Positions 55,386-64,000 of a DNA stretch of 64,000 nucleotides are shown here, piece after piece. The translations under genes were made by a program, and so were the position numbers. This stretch comes from Pseudarthrobacter defluvii. GTDB taxonomy: Bacteria > Actinomycetota > Actinomycetes > Actinomycetales > Micrococcaceae. How positions within the stretch are numbered: position 1 is the first letter of the stretch; every line of letters begins with the position of its first letter. The stretch lies in assembly GCF_030323865.1 (NCBI RefSeq), contig NZ_CP066362.1, forward strand, positions 2,294,001 to 2,358,000, given 5' to 3'. The notes under the pieces are model-generated. The model did no database searches and had not been told where the DNA came from. It saw only the letters and a list, made by a program, of their open reading frames with translations.

Positions 55386-55418
55386 ACGGCCCCCGGATCG
55401 GAGTGATCCAGGGGCCGT
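55386..55418 (-). terminator. tig terminator
   Basis: ACGGCCCC and GGATC (55386-55399) pair with GATCC and GGGGCCGT (55405-55418), 13 pairs with a single C-A mismatch, loop of 5 nt. It starts 18 nt after the tig stop on the minus strand; no T-tract. Confidence 0.7.
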
Positions 55419-55436
55419 GCTGTAGCTCGGTAAGGA

Positions 55437-56837
55437 CTAGGCCTTGGCCTCTGCCGTGGCGTCCTCGGCTTCGACAACCTCGGTCTCAGCGGCGTCGGCG
55501 TCGGTGGCGTCAGCGTCCGCTGCATCGGCGGCGGGAGCTTCCTCGCCGCCGGGGCGGACGAAGTCGCTCAGGTCCACTGCGTTGCCGTCGGTGTCGGTCA
55601 CCGCGGCCTGGCCCAGGACGACGGCCAGCGCCTTGCGACGGCGGACCTCGGAAACCATCATGGGCACCTGGCCGCTCTGGTCGATGATCTGGGCGAACTG
55701 GTTGGGGTCCATGCCGTACTGGCTGGCGGTGGTGACAATGTAGTCGATCAGCTCGTTCTGGCTGACGTTGACTTCTTCCTTCTCGGCGATGGCGTCGAGG
55801 ATGATTTCGTTCTGGAAGGCGCGGGCGGTGTTGGCGCGGACCTCTTCGCGGTGCTCCTCGGTGTCGTGCTCGCCGTCACCGTGGCCGTTGCCCTCCTGGA
55901 AGTGGGCTTCGAGCTGCTCTTCGACGACGGAGTCCGGAACCGGAACCTCAACGAGTTCCACCAGCTTGTCCAGGACCTTGTCGCGGGCCTCAACGCCCTG
56001 CTCCACGATCTTGGACTCGGCGGCCTGCTTGGCCAGGTCTTCGCGGAGTTCGGCGAGGGTGTCGAACTCGGAGGCCAGCTGCGCGAAGTCATCGTTCGCC
56101 TCGGGCAGTTCGCGTTCCTTGACGGCCTTAACTACAACCTTGACCTGTGCGGCTTCGCCGGCGTGGTCGCCGCCCACCAGGGTGGTGTCGAAGATGGCGT
56201 CCTCGTCGGCGCTGAGGCCGGTCACGGCCTCGTCCATGCCCTCGAGCATGGTGCCGGCACCAACCTGGTAGGACAGGCCGGCAGCGGAGTCAACCTCTTC
56301 GCCGTCGATGGTGGCGGTGATGTCGATGGTGAGGAAGTCACCGTCGGCCGCGGGGCGGTCAACGGACTTCAGGGTGCCGAAGCGGCCGCGCAGTTCGTCC
56401 AGGGCCTTGTCCACGTCGGCGTCGGAGGATTCCGCAGCCGCAACCTGGACCTCGATGCCGGCGTAGTCCGGGAGTTCGATCTCGGGGCGGACGTCCACCT
56501 CGGCAGCGAACTTCAGGCCGCCGTCGGTTGCAGAGGGATCGGGCACCTCGGTGATTTCCACCTCGGGACGGCTCAGGGGACGGATGCCGGACTCCTGCAC
56601 GGCAGCCTGATACCAGCCGTTGAGGCCCTCGTTGATGGCAGTCTCCAGGACGTAGCCACGGCCGACGCGCTGGTCGATGAGCTTGGCGGGAACCTTGCCC
56701 TTGCGGAACCCGGGGACCTGGATCTGCGACGCAACAGTCTTGTAGGCCGAGTCGATGCTGGGCTTCAGTTCCTCAAAGGGGACCTCAACATTGAGCTTGA
56801 CCCGCGTGGGGGTGAGGTTCTCGACAGCGCTCTTCAC
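55437..56837 (-). CDS. tig: Trigger factor (ribosome-associated chaperone, peptidyl-prolyl isomerase)
   Basis: 466 residues, three domains: ribosome-binding N-domain with the signature [12 protein letters not shown] (near 44-55), an FKBP-like isomerase domain (about 155-245) and a C-terminal substrate-binding domain (about 265-415). An acidic tail rich in Ala, Asp and Glu (last 45 residues) is typical of actinobacteria. It binds nascent chains at the ribosome exit. It is upstream of clpP1P2 and clpX on the same strand, the usual tig-clpP-clpX order. Confidence 0.97.
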   Translation of the reverse strand: MKSAVENLTPTRVKLNVEVPFEELKPSIDSAYKTVASQIQVPGFRKGKVPAKLIDQRVGRGYVLETAINEGLNGWYQAAVQESGIRPLSRPEVEITEVPDPSATDGGLKFAAEVDVRPEIELPDYAGIEVQVAAAESSDADVDKALDELRGRFGTLKSVDRPAADGDFLTIDITATIDGEEVDSAAGLSYQVGAGTMLEGMDEAVTGLSADEDAIFDTTLVGGDHAGEAAQVKVVVKAVKERELPEANDDFAQLASEFDTLAELREDLAKQAAESKIVEQGVEARDKVLDKLVELVEVPVPDSVVEEQLEAHFQEGNGHGDGEHDTEEHREEVRANTARAFQNEIILDAIAEKEEVNVSQNELIDYIVTTASQYGMDPNQFAQIIDQSGQVPMMVSEVRRRKALAVVLGQAAVTDTDGNAVDLSDFVRPGGEEAPAADAADADATDADAAETEVVEAEDATAEAKA

Positions 56838-56913
56838 GGTCTAAGTACTCCTGGGTTGTGGGATGGGTTTCTGCAACGCATTGTGTCCAGGCCTACTGGT
56901 CCTGGCCGCAGAG

Positions 56914-56988
56914 TCGGGGTGACAGGATTTGAACCTGCGACTTCCTGCTCCCAAAGCAGGCGCTCTAGCCAAGCTGAGCTACACCCCG
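56914..56988 (-). tRNA. tRNA-Pro (anticodon TGG)
   Basis: 75-nt cloverleaf: acceptor CGGGGTG with CACCCCG, D-arm GCTCAGCTTGGCTAGAGC, anticodon arm CCTGC-TTTGGGA-GCAGG with anticodon TGG, T-arm GGTTCAAATCC, discriminator A. CCA is not encoded. A TAGACT box (57008-57003 on the minus strand) lies 14 bp upstream of the mature end and may be its -10. It lies just upstream of tig and is divergent from tRNA-Gly. Confidence 0.95.
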
Positions 56989-57034
56989 TAAGTGCACAGG
57001 CAAGTCTACGGTGATACGCGTCGCGATTGCACAT

Positions 57035-57064
57035 TTGACACGTAGGCCATGGATTAGGTTTAGT
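57035..57064 (+). promoter_or_regulatory. Candidate tRNA-Gly promoter
   Basis: Perfect -35 TTGACA (57035-57040) and TTTAGT (57059-57064) separated by 18 bp. The predicted start near 57071 leaves a 50-nt precursor leader before the tRNA. Confidence 0.55.
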
Positions 57065-57120
57065 TGTATCCGGCTTGAACAGCCAGCCCGGAGATTCCGC
57101 TGAAAATCGGATCATCCTTC

Positions 57121-57194
57121 GGGGACGTAGCTTAATGGTAAAGCCTCAGTCTTCCAAACTGATTACGCGGGTTCGATTCCCGTCGTCCCCTCCA
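57121..57194 (+). tRNA. tRNA-Gly (anticodon TCC), CCA encoded
   Basis: 71-nt body plus encoded CCA (57192-57194). Acceptor GGGGACG with CGTCCCC, D-arm TAGCTTAATGGTAAAGCC, anticodon arm TCAGT-CTTCCAA-ACTGA with anticodon TCC, T-arm GGGTTCGATTCCC, discriminator T. Unlike the other tRNA genes in the window the CCA end is encoded. A strong terminator follows. Confidence 0.96.
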
Positions 57195-57201
57195 GGACAA
57201 C

Positions 57202-57229
57202 AAAAGGCCCCTCCTTCGAGGGGCCTTTT
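57202..57229 (+). terminator. tRNA-Gly terminator
   Basis: AAAAGGCCCCTC (57202-57213) with GAGGGGCCTTTT (57218-57229), tetraloop CTTC, followed by T: a classic intrinsic terminator. The A-tract on the left arm also serves the convergent glycosylase gene on the minus strand. Confidence 0.95.
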
Positions 57230-57242
57230 TGTGTTTGTGCCC

Positions 57243-58201
57243 CTACGCCGTTGGCTGCTGGCAGTAGGGGCACCAGTAGAGGTTCCGGCCGGCAAGGTCG
57301 GCCATGAGCACGATGGTGCGGCACACCCGGCAAGGCAGTCCGTGCCGCTTGTAGACGAAATGGACGTCGTCACGGTGCGGGAAGCTGCCGCTCTTTGCCG
57401 GAACGGGCACGCCCGCCGCAGCGGCCTTCGCAGCCGTGGTGCCGTCGAGCGTCCAATATTTAGGCGGGGTGGTGATGATCCGCCCGTCCGCCACGCCGTC
57501 GGTCATGACGGCGACGATGTCGCGCCAGAGCTTGCGGGCATCGCCGTCCGCCAGTGCGCTTCCGGGCAGCCACGGATCAAGGCGTCGGCGGAAGAGGACC
57601 TCGGCGCGGTACACGTTCCCGACGCCGGCAATCACCTTCTGGTCCATGAGCAGCGCCGCCAGCGGGGTCTTGCGGGCAAGGACGTTGGCGGCGAACCGGC
57701 CGGCGTCACCGCGCAGGTTCCGCAGCGGATCCGGCCCCAGCCGCGCCAGCACGGCGCCTGCTTCCGCCACCGTGATGGTCTCGCAGGTGGTGGCACCGCG
57801 AAGGTCCGCCCAGCCGTGGCTTCCGGCGAGCCTGACGCGCACGGCCCCGACGGGTGCCGGCGGTCCGGCGTACGGTGCGCCGCCGTCGTCGTCCCCGTCA
57901 GCGAACGCCTCCTGCTCCCCTACCCGCCTCGGGGCGCCGATGCTCGAGGCGCCGCTGAACGTGCTGTCCCCGCCAAAGCTCCAGGCGCCGTACAGGCCCA
58001 GATGGACATGCAGCACCAGCGAGTTGTCGAAGTGCAGGAACAGGTGCTTGCCGTGCGCCTCGGCGGCGACCATGGTTCGGCCGTCCAGCAGCGCCGCGCC
58101 CCCGCTGAACCTGCCCTGCGGGCTGGAAACGGCCAGCGCCTCGCCAGCGAAGACGTCGCCGAACTGCCGGGCGAGCCTGCGGACGGAATGGCCTTCAGGC
58201 A

Positions 58202-58202
<1 letters not shown>
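57243..58202 (-). CDS. Fpg/Nei family DNA glycosylase (endonuclease VIII-like)
   Basis: 319 residues. The catalytic N-terminus PEGHSV has Pro2 and Glu3, the beta-elimination lyase residues. The helix-two-turn-helix region has LLMDQKVIAGVGNVYRAEVL, and the C-terminal zinc finger is CRVC with CPYC. It removes oxidised bases and nicks DNA. The start is GTG at 58202, sharing one base with the rpiB stop (TAGTG). About 30 residues between 85 and 120 (SGASSIGAPRRVGEQEAFAD) form a polar insertion. PEGH rather than PEGP is common in actinobacterial Nei2-type enzymes. Confidence 0.93.
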
Positions 58203-58696
<494 letters not shown>

Positions 58697-58783
58697 GTGC
58701 TAAGTCCGTTCATTTCGTGGGGCTGGCGGGCCGCCGGTGGAGGCCGGAACGACACCGATAAGGATACTAGGACGGGCCGCGAC

Positions 58784-59803
58784 TCAGGATTCCGTCCGCC
58801 TGCCGGCAGGTGGCGGGCCTCCGCCGCGCCGGGCCCTGGCGGCCACCCGGGTGAGGACTTCGGCCAGCCGCGCGGCCGAAGCCTGGCTGCCGCCGCTGAC
58901 GGCGACGCGCTGGCCGTCAGTCTTGCTGACGACGACGGCGGGCCCGCTGCTCACCAGCATGGCGGCGGTTCCGCGGTGGTGCCGGTAGCCCCACCCGCCG
59001 TAGTCAGCCGCTTTGACGTCCGCGGCGCTGGCATCTGAAATGGCGCCGGCAGGCACGTCCATGACCGGGACCACCCCGGCCAGCATGACCTTCAGCCCTC
59101 GCCGGTCCGCCCTGATGCGGGCAAAGAGGAACGCAGCGCCGATGACAGCCAGGACAACCAGGAGGATCCCCAGCCACGGCACCACCACCGCAATCAGCGC
59201 AGCCGGGAACAGGGTGGCGATAGCGATCATCACGAAGACTGAACTCCTGGCATGCACCCAGAGCCGGATGCTGTCCCGGGCAAGGTCCGGATCCTGCTCC
59301 CTGGCAATGGCAATCTGGAGGGCCCGGTCGTCATCCGGCGACCATTGCCGGTCAGCCTTGTACACCATGCCCATGGCCACTCCGAGTGACACCGCCGCGC
59401 CGCTGCCGAGGGCGAGGACTGTCATGTCCACATGCGACTGCCGGGCGTCGGCCAGCCCGGTTTGGCCGATCAGCCCTGCGGCAAGGGCCGAGGTGATGAA
59501 CAGGCTGAGGAACAGCCCCGCCCCCATCATGATGCGCCGCATCATGACCGGCCGGCCGAGGGGTACCGCCTGCAGCAGGACCAGCCAGCCTGCCACGGCG
59601 ATTCCCGCGGCACCAACCCCTACATAGGCGCCAAATGGCGCGAAGGCTGCACCGCCGTCGTCCGTCCACTGGATGGCGAGTGGATCCGGAAGGTCCGGAC
59701 GCAGCAGAAACGCGCAGTAGACGAAGGCGGCGGCCAGCACGACGGGGAACCCGACAGCAAAACGCATCGCCTTGGTGTCTACCGAATCCAGCAGCTTTCC
59801 CAT
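58784..59803 (-). CDS. DUF1648-like multi-pass membrane protein
   Basis: 339 residues with about six membrane helices (roughly 14-32, 52-75, 88-112, 122-140, 185-205 and 208-228). LPDPLAIQWTDDGGAAFAPF between the first two helices resembles the DUF1648 signature (a Pro-rich loop followed by a conserved helix). The C-terminal part is soluble and basic. The ATG at 59803 is taken as start; a TTG far upstream at 59884 has no ribosome site. Family assignment is tentative. Confidence 0.65.
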   Translation of the reverse strand: MGKLLDSVDTKAMRFAVGFPVVLAAAFVYCAFLLRPDLPDPLAIQWTDDGGAAFAPFGAYVGVGAAGIAVAGWLVLLQAVPLGRPVMMRRIMMGAGLFLSLFITSALAAGLIGQTGLADARQSHVDMTVLALGSGAAVSLGVAMGMVYKADRQWSPDDDRALQIAIAREQDPDLARDSIRLWVHARSSVFVMIAIATLFPAALIAVVVPWLGILLVVLAVIGAAFLFARIRADRRGLKVMLAGVVPVMDVPAGAISDASAADVKAADYGGWGYRHHRGTAAMLVSSGPAVVVSKTDGQRVAVSGGSQASAARLAEVLTRVAARARRGGGPPPAGRRTES

Positions 59804-59967
59804 GTATTTAACGCTACCCCTGCGGCAGCCCCGCCAACCGTCCGGCCCGGCAGGGAGACCGCTGTGACCTGCGCAACTTGCCAAGGACTGCCGGGATGGA
59901 AGAATGCATCACAGTGCCGGAACCGGGACCACCGGCCGGCAGCCGAAACACCTCTGGAGGACCTCCT

Positions 59968-62550
59968 TTGCCAGGCATGAACCTGACGCGCACCGAAGCC
60001 CGTGAGCGCGCCGAACTGATCACCGTCGAGTCCTACGACGTCAACCTCGACCTGACCCGCGGCGGCGAGGTCTTTGGCAGCACCACCACCGTGAAGTTCA
60101 CGGCGGCACCGGGATCGTCCAGTTTCATCGACGCTGTCACCCGGACGGTGCACGGCGTGACCCTGAACGGCCGCAGCCTTGACCCGGCCACCGTGTCGGA
60201 CGGCGTGCGGATCCAGCTGCCGGACCTGGCGGAGCACAACGAGCTGACCGTTGTGGCCGACATGCCTTACATGAACACCGGGGAAGGCCTGCACCGGTTC
60301 GTGGACCCGGTGGACAACGAGGTCTACCTGTACACGCAGTTCGAGGTTCCCGATTCCCGCCGGATGTTCACCGTGTTCGAGCAGCCGGACCTGAAAGCAA
60401 CGTTTGCCTTCACCATCACGGCACCGTCGCACTGGGACGTCATCTCCAACTCCCCCACACCTTCTCCGGAGGAAGCCGCCCCGGCAGAAGACGGCTCGGC
60501 CAGATCGGTGTGGACCTTCGCCCCGACGCCCCGGCTGTCCTCCTACGTCACGGCCCTGATTGCCGGCCCCTACCAGTCCGTCCGCAGTGAGGTCACCAGC
60601 TCAGACGGCCGCGTCATCCCGCTCGGCGTCTTTGCCCGGAAATCGCTGACGCAGTACCTGGACGCGGACAACATCTTCGAACTCACCCGCCAGGGATTCG
60701 GGTTCTTCGAGGCGCAGTTCGGCTGCCCGTACCCGTTCGAAAAGTACGACCAGCTGTTCGTTCCGGAGTTCAATGCCGGCGCCATGGAGAACGCCGGTGC
60801 CGTGACCATCCTGGAAGGCTATGTCTTCCGCAGCAAGGTCACCGGCGCCCAGATCGAGCGCCGCGCCATCACCGTCCTGCACGAACTGGCGCACATGTGG
60901 TTCGGCGACCTGGTGACCATGCGCTGGTGGAATGACCTCTGGCTGAACGAATCCTTCGCCGAGTACATGTCCCACCTGGCGGCGGTGGAGGCAACCTCCT
61001 TCACCAGTGCCTGGACCACGTTCGCGTCCGTGGAGAAGTCCTGGGCCTACCGGCAGGACCAGCTCCCCACCACGCACCCGATCTTCGCCGAAATCAACGA
61101 CCTGCAGGACGTTGAGGTCAACTTCGACGGCATCACCTACGCCAAGGGTGCCTCGGTGCTCCGGCAGTTGGTGGCCTGGGTGGGGCCCGAACAGTTCATG
61201 GCAGGTGTGCGCGAGTACTTCGCGAAGCACTCGTGGCACAACACCGAGCTCCGGGACCTGCTGGTTGAACTGGAAAAGGCCAGCGGACGCGACCTGGATG
61301 ACTGGGGCCGGCAGTGGCTGGAAACCGCCGGCGTCAATACCCTCGCTCCCGAGCTGGACGTGGACCCGGATGGGACACTGCGGTCCTTCGCCATCCAGCA
61401 GACGGCGGTTCCCGAATGGCCCACGCTCCGCCCCCACCGTCTGGCCGTGGGGTTCTACAACCTGAACGGCGCAGGCAAGCTGGAGCGGGTGCACCGCGAG
61501 GAGCTGGATGTCGACGGCGAACGTACTGAGGTGCCGGCACTGGCCGGCCTTGCCCAGCCGGACCTGATCCTCATCAACGACGACGACCTCGCCTATGCCA
61601 AGGTGCGGCTGGATCCCAAGTCGCTGGCCACCGCCACCGCCCGCCTGAAGGACTTCACTGAAAGCCTGCCCCGGACCTTGGTATGGAACTCGGCGTGGGA
61701 CGCCGCCCGGGACGGCGAGACTCCGGCCCGGAAGTACGTGGAGCTGATCCTGGCCAACGTGGCCGCGGAGACCGACTCGTCCGTGATCCTGGTCCAGCTC
61801 CGCCAACTGGCCACCACCCTGAATTTCTATGTGGCCGAAGAACACCGCGAGGCCACTACGGCGGCGGCGGCGGACCGGCTGTGGGATCTGGCTGCGGAGG
61901 TTCCGGCAGGCTCCGATGGACAGCTGCAGTTCATCAAGGCTTTTGCCCTCCTGGCTCGCAGCGGGTCCCAGCTGGACCGGGTGGCCGGCCTGCTGGACGG
62001 GTCGGTGGCTTTGGAGGGACTGAGCCTGGACCAGGACCTCCGGTGGGAACTGGTGGCCTCGCTGGTGGCCGGCGGCCGGATGGGCCAGGACGGCATCGAC
62101 TCGGAGCTGCAGCGGGACAACACCTCCAGCGGACAGAATGCTGCCGCGCTGGCCAAGGCCGCCATTCCCACCCCGGAGGCGAAGGCCGCGGCCTGGGAGT
62201 CCATTGTGGTCAAGGGCGAACTGTCCAACGCGCTGCAGGGATCGGCGGTGACCGGCTTCATGCGGGTGCTGGACCGCTCCCTCCTGGAGCCGTACTCCGA
62301 AAAGTACTTTGCGGCTGTGCCTGGCATCGTGGCAACCCGCACCCACGCACTGGCCCAGCAAATCGTCGTCGGCCTCTACCCGGCGCTGCTGACCACCCAG
62401 GCCACCATCGACCGGACCGACGGCTTCCTGGCGTCGCTGCCGGCCGAAAGTGCCGCACTTCGCCGCATGATGCTGGAAAACCGCGACGGCGTTGCCCGCG
62501 CCCTGCGTGCACGCGCAGCTGACGTGGTGGCGGACGGCAGCCCGCAGTGA
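59968..62550 (+). CDS. pepN: Aminopeptidase N
   Basis: 860 residues, M1 family zinc metallopeptidase that removes N-terminal residues from peptides. The exopeptidase motif NAGAMENAGAVT and the zinc site VLHELAHMWFGDL with LNESFAEYMSHL downstream are clear; the C-terminal ERAP-like helical domain (about 520-860) is complete. The TTG at 59968 (MPGMNLTRTEARERAEL) is preferred because GGAGG lies 7 nt upstream; ATG at 59977 is also possible. It is coupled to the OsmC gene (GTGA overlap). Confidence 0.95.
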   Translation: MPGMNLTRTEARERAELITVESYDVNLDLTRGGEVFGSTTTVKFTAAPGSSSFIDAVTRTVHGVTLNGRSLDPATVSDGVRIQLPDLAEHNELTVVADMPYMNTGEGLHRFVDPVDNEVYLYTQFEVPDSRRMFTVFEQPDLKATFAFTITAPSHWDVISNSPTPSPEEAAPAEDGSARSVWTFAPTPRLSSYVTALIAGPYQSVRSEVTSSDGRVIPLGVFARKSLTQYLDADNIFELTRQGFGFFEAQFGCPYPFEKYDQLFVPEFNAGAMENAGAVTILEGYVFRSKVTGAQIERRAITVLHELAHMWFGDLVTMRWWNDLWLNESFAEYMSHLAAVEATSFTSAWTTFASVEKSWAYRQDQLPTTHPIFAEINDLQDVEVNFDGITYAKGASVLRQLVAWVGPEQFMAGVREYFAKHSWHNTELRDLLVELEKASGRDLDDWGRQWLETAGVNTLAPELDVDPDGTLRSFAIQQTAVPEWPTLRPHRLAVGFYNLNGAGKLERVHREELDVDGERTEVPALAGLAQPDLILINDDDLAYAKVRLDPKSLATATARLKDFTESLPRTLVWNSAWDAARDGETPARKYVELILANVAAETDSSVILVQLRQLATTLNFYVAEEHREATTAAAADRLWDLAAEVPAGSDGQLQFIKAFALLARSGSQLDRVAGLLDGSVALEGLSLDQDLRWELVASLVAGGRMGQDGIDSELQRDNTSSGQNAAALAKAAIPTPEAKAAAWESIVVKGELSNALQGSAVTGFMRVLDRSLLEPYSEKYFAAVPGIVATRTHALAQQIVVGLYPALLTTQATIDRTDGFLASLPAESAALRRMMLENRDGVARALRARAADVVADGSPQ

Positions 62551-63020
62551 GCCTCGGCGAGCACCACTACTCCCTGGCAGTCCAGTGGACCGGCAACCGG
62601 GGAGACGGAACCTCGTCCTACCGGAGCTACTCGCGGGACCACGATGTGCTCATTCCGGGCCTGCCGCCCCTGAAGGGCTCGGCCGATCCCACGTTCCATG
62701 GAGACCGGGAACGGTACAATCCGGAGCAGCTCCTCCTGGCCGCACTGGCGCAGTGCCACATGCTCTCCTATCTGCATGTGGCCGTGAAGCACGGTGTGGT
62801 GGTCACTGACTACCGGGACGAGGCAACCGGGCTGATGCGGCTCAACAGGGACGGCAGCGGACAGTTCGAGCGGGTTGTCCTGCATCCGCACGTGACGGTG
62901 GCCGATGCCGCACAGGCCGAACTGGCCGCGTCGCTGCACCATGAGGCCAACCAGGTCTGCTTCATCGCGCGGAGCGTGAACTTTCCGGTGGAACACCAGC
63001 CGGAGACCGTGGCGGGCTAA
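62547..63020 (+). CDS. OsmC family peroxiredoxin-like protein
   Basis: 157 residues. The two conserved cysteines of OsmC/Ohr proteins are present in LAALAQCHMLSYLHVAV and HHEANQVCFIARSVNFPV, together with NPEQLLLAAL. These proteins reduce organic hydroperoxides. The start is GTG, overlapping the pepN stop; its own stop overlaps that of the convergent epimerase by 4 bp. Confidence 0.92.
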   Translation: MSLGEHHYSLAVQWTGNRGDGTSSYRSYSRDHDVLIPGLPPLKGSADPTFHGDRERYNPEQLLLAALAQCHMLSYLHVAVKHGVVVTDYRDEATGLMRLNRDGSGQFERVVLHPHVTVADAAQAELAASLHHEANQVCFIARSVNFPVEHQPETVAG

Positions 63021-64000
63021 CCGCCGCTTTCATTGTGGAGCAGCCGTAGGAGGCGTTCCTCAGTAGCGGGCTGCAGGCCGGCCTTCCGGGGCCGGCCCAG
63101 CCCGCGGGCACGTTCGTCAGCCAGGGTGTCCGCCATGGTTTCCTGCCACGGCCGCAGCACCATGCCGGCGGCTTTGGCTGCCCGGTTGCTGCGGGCCATG
63201 AAGCCCTCGTGGTGCGGTGGCAGCCAGAGGGGAAGGGACTCCGGCCCGGACCAATAGTTGACGCCCTGCTCCACCAGCCAGTCCCCTGAAGCCGTGACGG
63301 CAGCTTCGTGCGAGGCGGAAGCCTTCCGGCAGGCGCTCACGATGTCCGCAAAGGGTACATGGTCCCCCATGGCGTTCAGGGGTCCGGTGATCCCCTCTTC
63401 TGCAGCCCGCAGGATCCAGGCCGCCAGGTCCCGCACGTCGATGACCTGCGTGGGGCCGCCGCCGATGTCCGGGACGAGCACTGGTCCGGAGTTCCTGGCG
63501 AAGCGGGCGGGCCAGTAGCCGTAGCGGTCGGTGGGGTCGCCGGGGCCGCTGATGAGGCCTGCCCGGCAGAGGTGGGCCGTCCCGTGTGTGGCTTCCAGGG
63601 TGGCTTCCTCGATGGCCACTTTAGACTCGCCGTAATTCTCCGGCGTGGACAGCGTCCCGGCGGGCAGCGCCGGCAGAAGCGGTGCGTTCTCCGCCGCGCC
63701 GGGCACGGAGTTGTCGGCGTAGGCCGAACAGCTGGACACGAAGGTCCAGTGCCCAGCCCGGCCCGTGAGTGCCGCCAAGGCTTCCCGCGCCGGTTTGGGG
63801 TCCCGCGCGACCTCGATCACGGCATCCCAGTCCCCGGCCAGTTCCTGGTATGCTGCCTGCCCTGTTGACCGGTCCGCCCTGATCCACTCTGTGCCGGGCG
63901 GCGGCGCAGCCGTTGTTCCGCGCGCCAGGCACGTGACGTCATGGCCGGCGGCAACCGCCTGACTGGCAATCTCCTTGGAAAGGAAGGCGGTTCCGCCGAG
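63017..64000 (-). CDS. NAD-dependent epimerase/dehydratase (5' end outside window)
   Basis: Open frame to the right edge; 327 visible residues. The dinucleotide-binding region begins with LGGTAFLSKEIASQAVAAGH at the edge, the catalytic Ser/Tyr/Lys are in VSSCSAYAD and ENYGESKVAIEEA, and PTQVIDVRDLAAWIL is typical of extended SDRs. Substrate not identifiable. Its N-terminal one to a few residues and promoter lie beyond the window. Confidence 0.88.
   Translation of the reverse strand, partial: LGGTAFLSKEIASQAVAAGHDVTCLARGTTAAPPPGTEWIRADRSTGQAAYQELAGDWDAVIEVARDPKPAREALAALTGRAGHWTFVSSCSAYADNSVPGAAENAPLLPALPAGTLSTPENYGESKVAIEEATLEATHGTAHLCRAGLISGPGDPTDRYGYWPARFARNSGPVLVPDIGGGPTQVIDVRDLAAWILRAAEEGITGPLNAMGDHVPFADIVSACRKASASHEAAVTASGDWLVEQGVNYWSGPESLPLWLPPHHEGFMARSNRAAKAAGMVLRPWQETMADTLADERARGLGRPRKAGLQPATEERLLRLLHNESGG

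Noticed and set aside
60601..62361. 586-codon open frame antisense to pepN
   Set aside because: Shadow of pepN codon bias; no domain or ribosome site.

Overview
The window reads as a contiguous stretch of core chromosome from a high-GC actinobacterium of the family Micrococcaceae, most likely Arthrobacter or Pseudarthrobacter. Supporting signs are the high GC content, frequent GTG and TTG starts, ATGA/GTGA stop-start overlaps, an actinobacterial ClpP1/ClpP2 pair, a protein closely resembling the mycothiol-dependent reductase Rv2466c, an RNase E with long disordered arms, and a translational-type T-box ahead of ileS. I see no integrase, transposase, phage gene, CRISPR array, rRNA or origin. 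Both ends cut through genes.

Layout. 1-3397 (minus): lipid-modification trio (cyclopropane-fatty-acid-synthase-type methyltransferase, DUF1365, FAD amine-oxidase-like protein) with a divergent LysR regulator, then a DUF2004 protein and a membrane protein. 5802-9253 (minus): metF and metE, with a candidate structured leader and palindrome upstream. 9584-14637 (minus): a Bat-like operon (MoxR ATPase, DUF58 protein, small membrane protein, a fused double-VWA protein, TPR-like protein). 14971-19290 (minus): ROK regulator and sugar ABC importer. 19406-23158: rRNA methyltransferase, flavin monooxygenase and a second divergent CFA-synthase paralogue. 23344-25394 (minus): MctP-like symporter with its DUF3311 partner.

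25592-33893 (minus) is a growth and translation block: rplU, rpmA, obgE, proB, proA, small membrane protein, nadD, disordered membrane protein, rsfS and two tRNA-Ala(GGC) genes. 34033-35652 is a thiD-tenA fusion under a TPP riboswitch. 35808-39275 is rne, and divergent from it is a VKOR-family protein. 40485-46393 (minus) is the ileS-folC-DUF4233-ndk cluster behind a T-box leader. 46546-51442 holds an endonuclease/phosphatase-family protein, an SDR, a DUF488 protein and valS.

51800-56988 (minus) is a proteostasis block (DsbA/Rv2466c-like protein, clpX, clpP2, clpP1, tig, tRNA-Pro). 57121-64000 holds tRNA-Gly, a Nei-type glycosylase with rpiB, a membrane protein, pepN with an OsmC protein, and an NAD-dependent epimerase cut by the right edge.

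Most of the window is ordinary housekeeping. The parts most worth a second look are the metF leader (a palindrome next to a foldable three-way junction), the fused double-VWA Bat-like operon, the two CFA-synthase modules, the CPFA (not CPxC) active site of the Rv2466c-like protein, the long leader of the L21/L27 operon, and an unexplained stretch after valS. I found no clear, entirely new multi-gene system.
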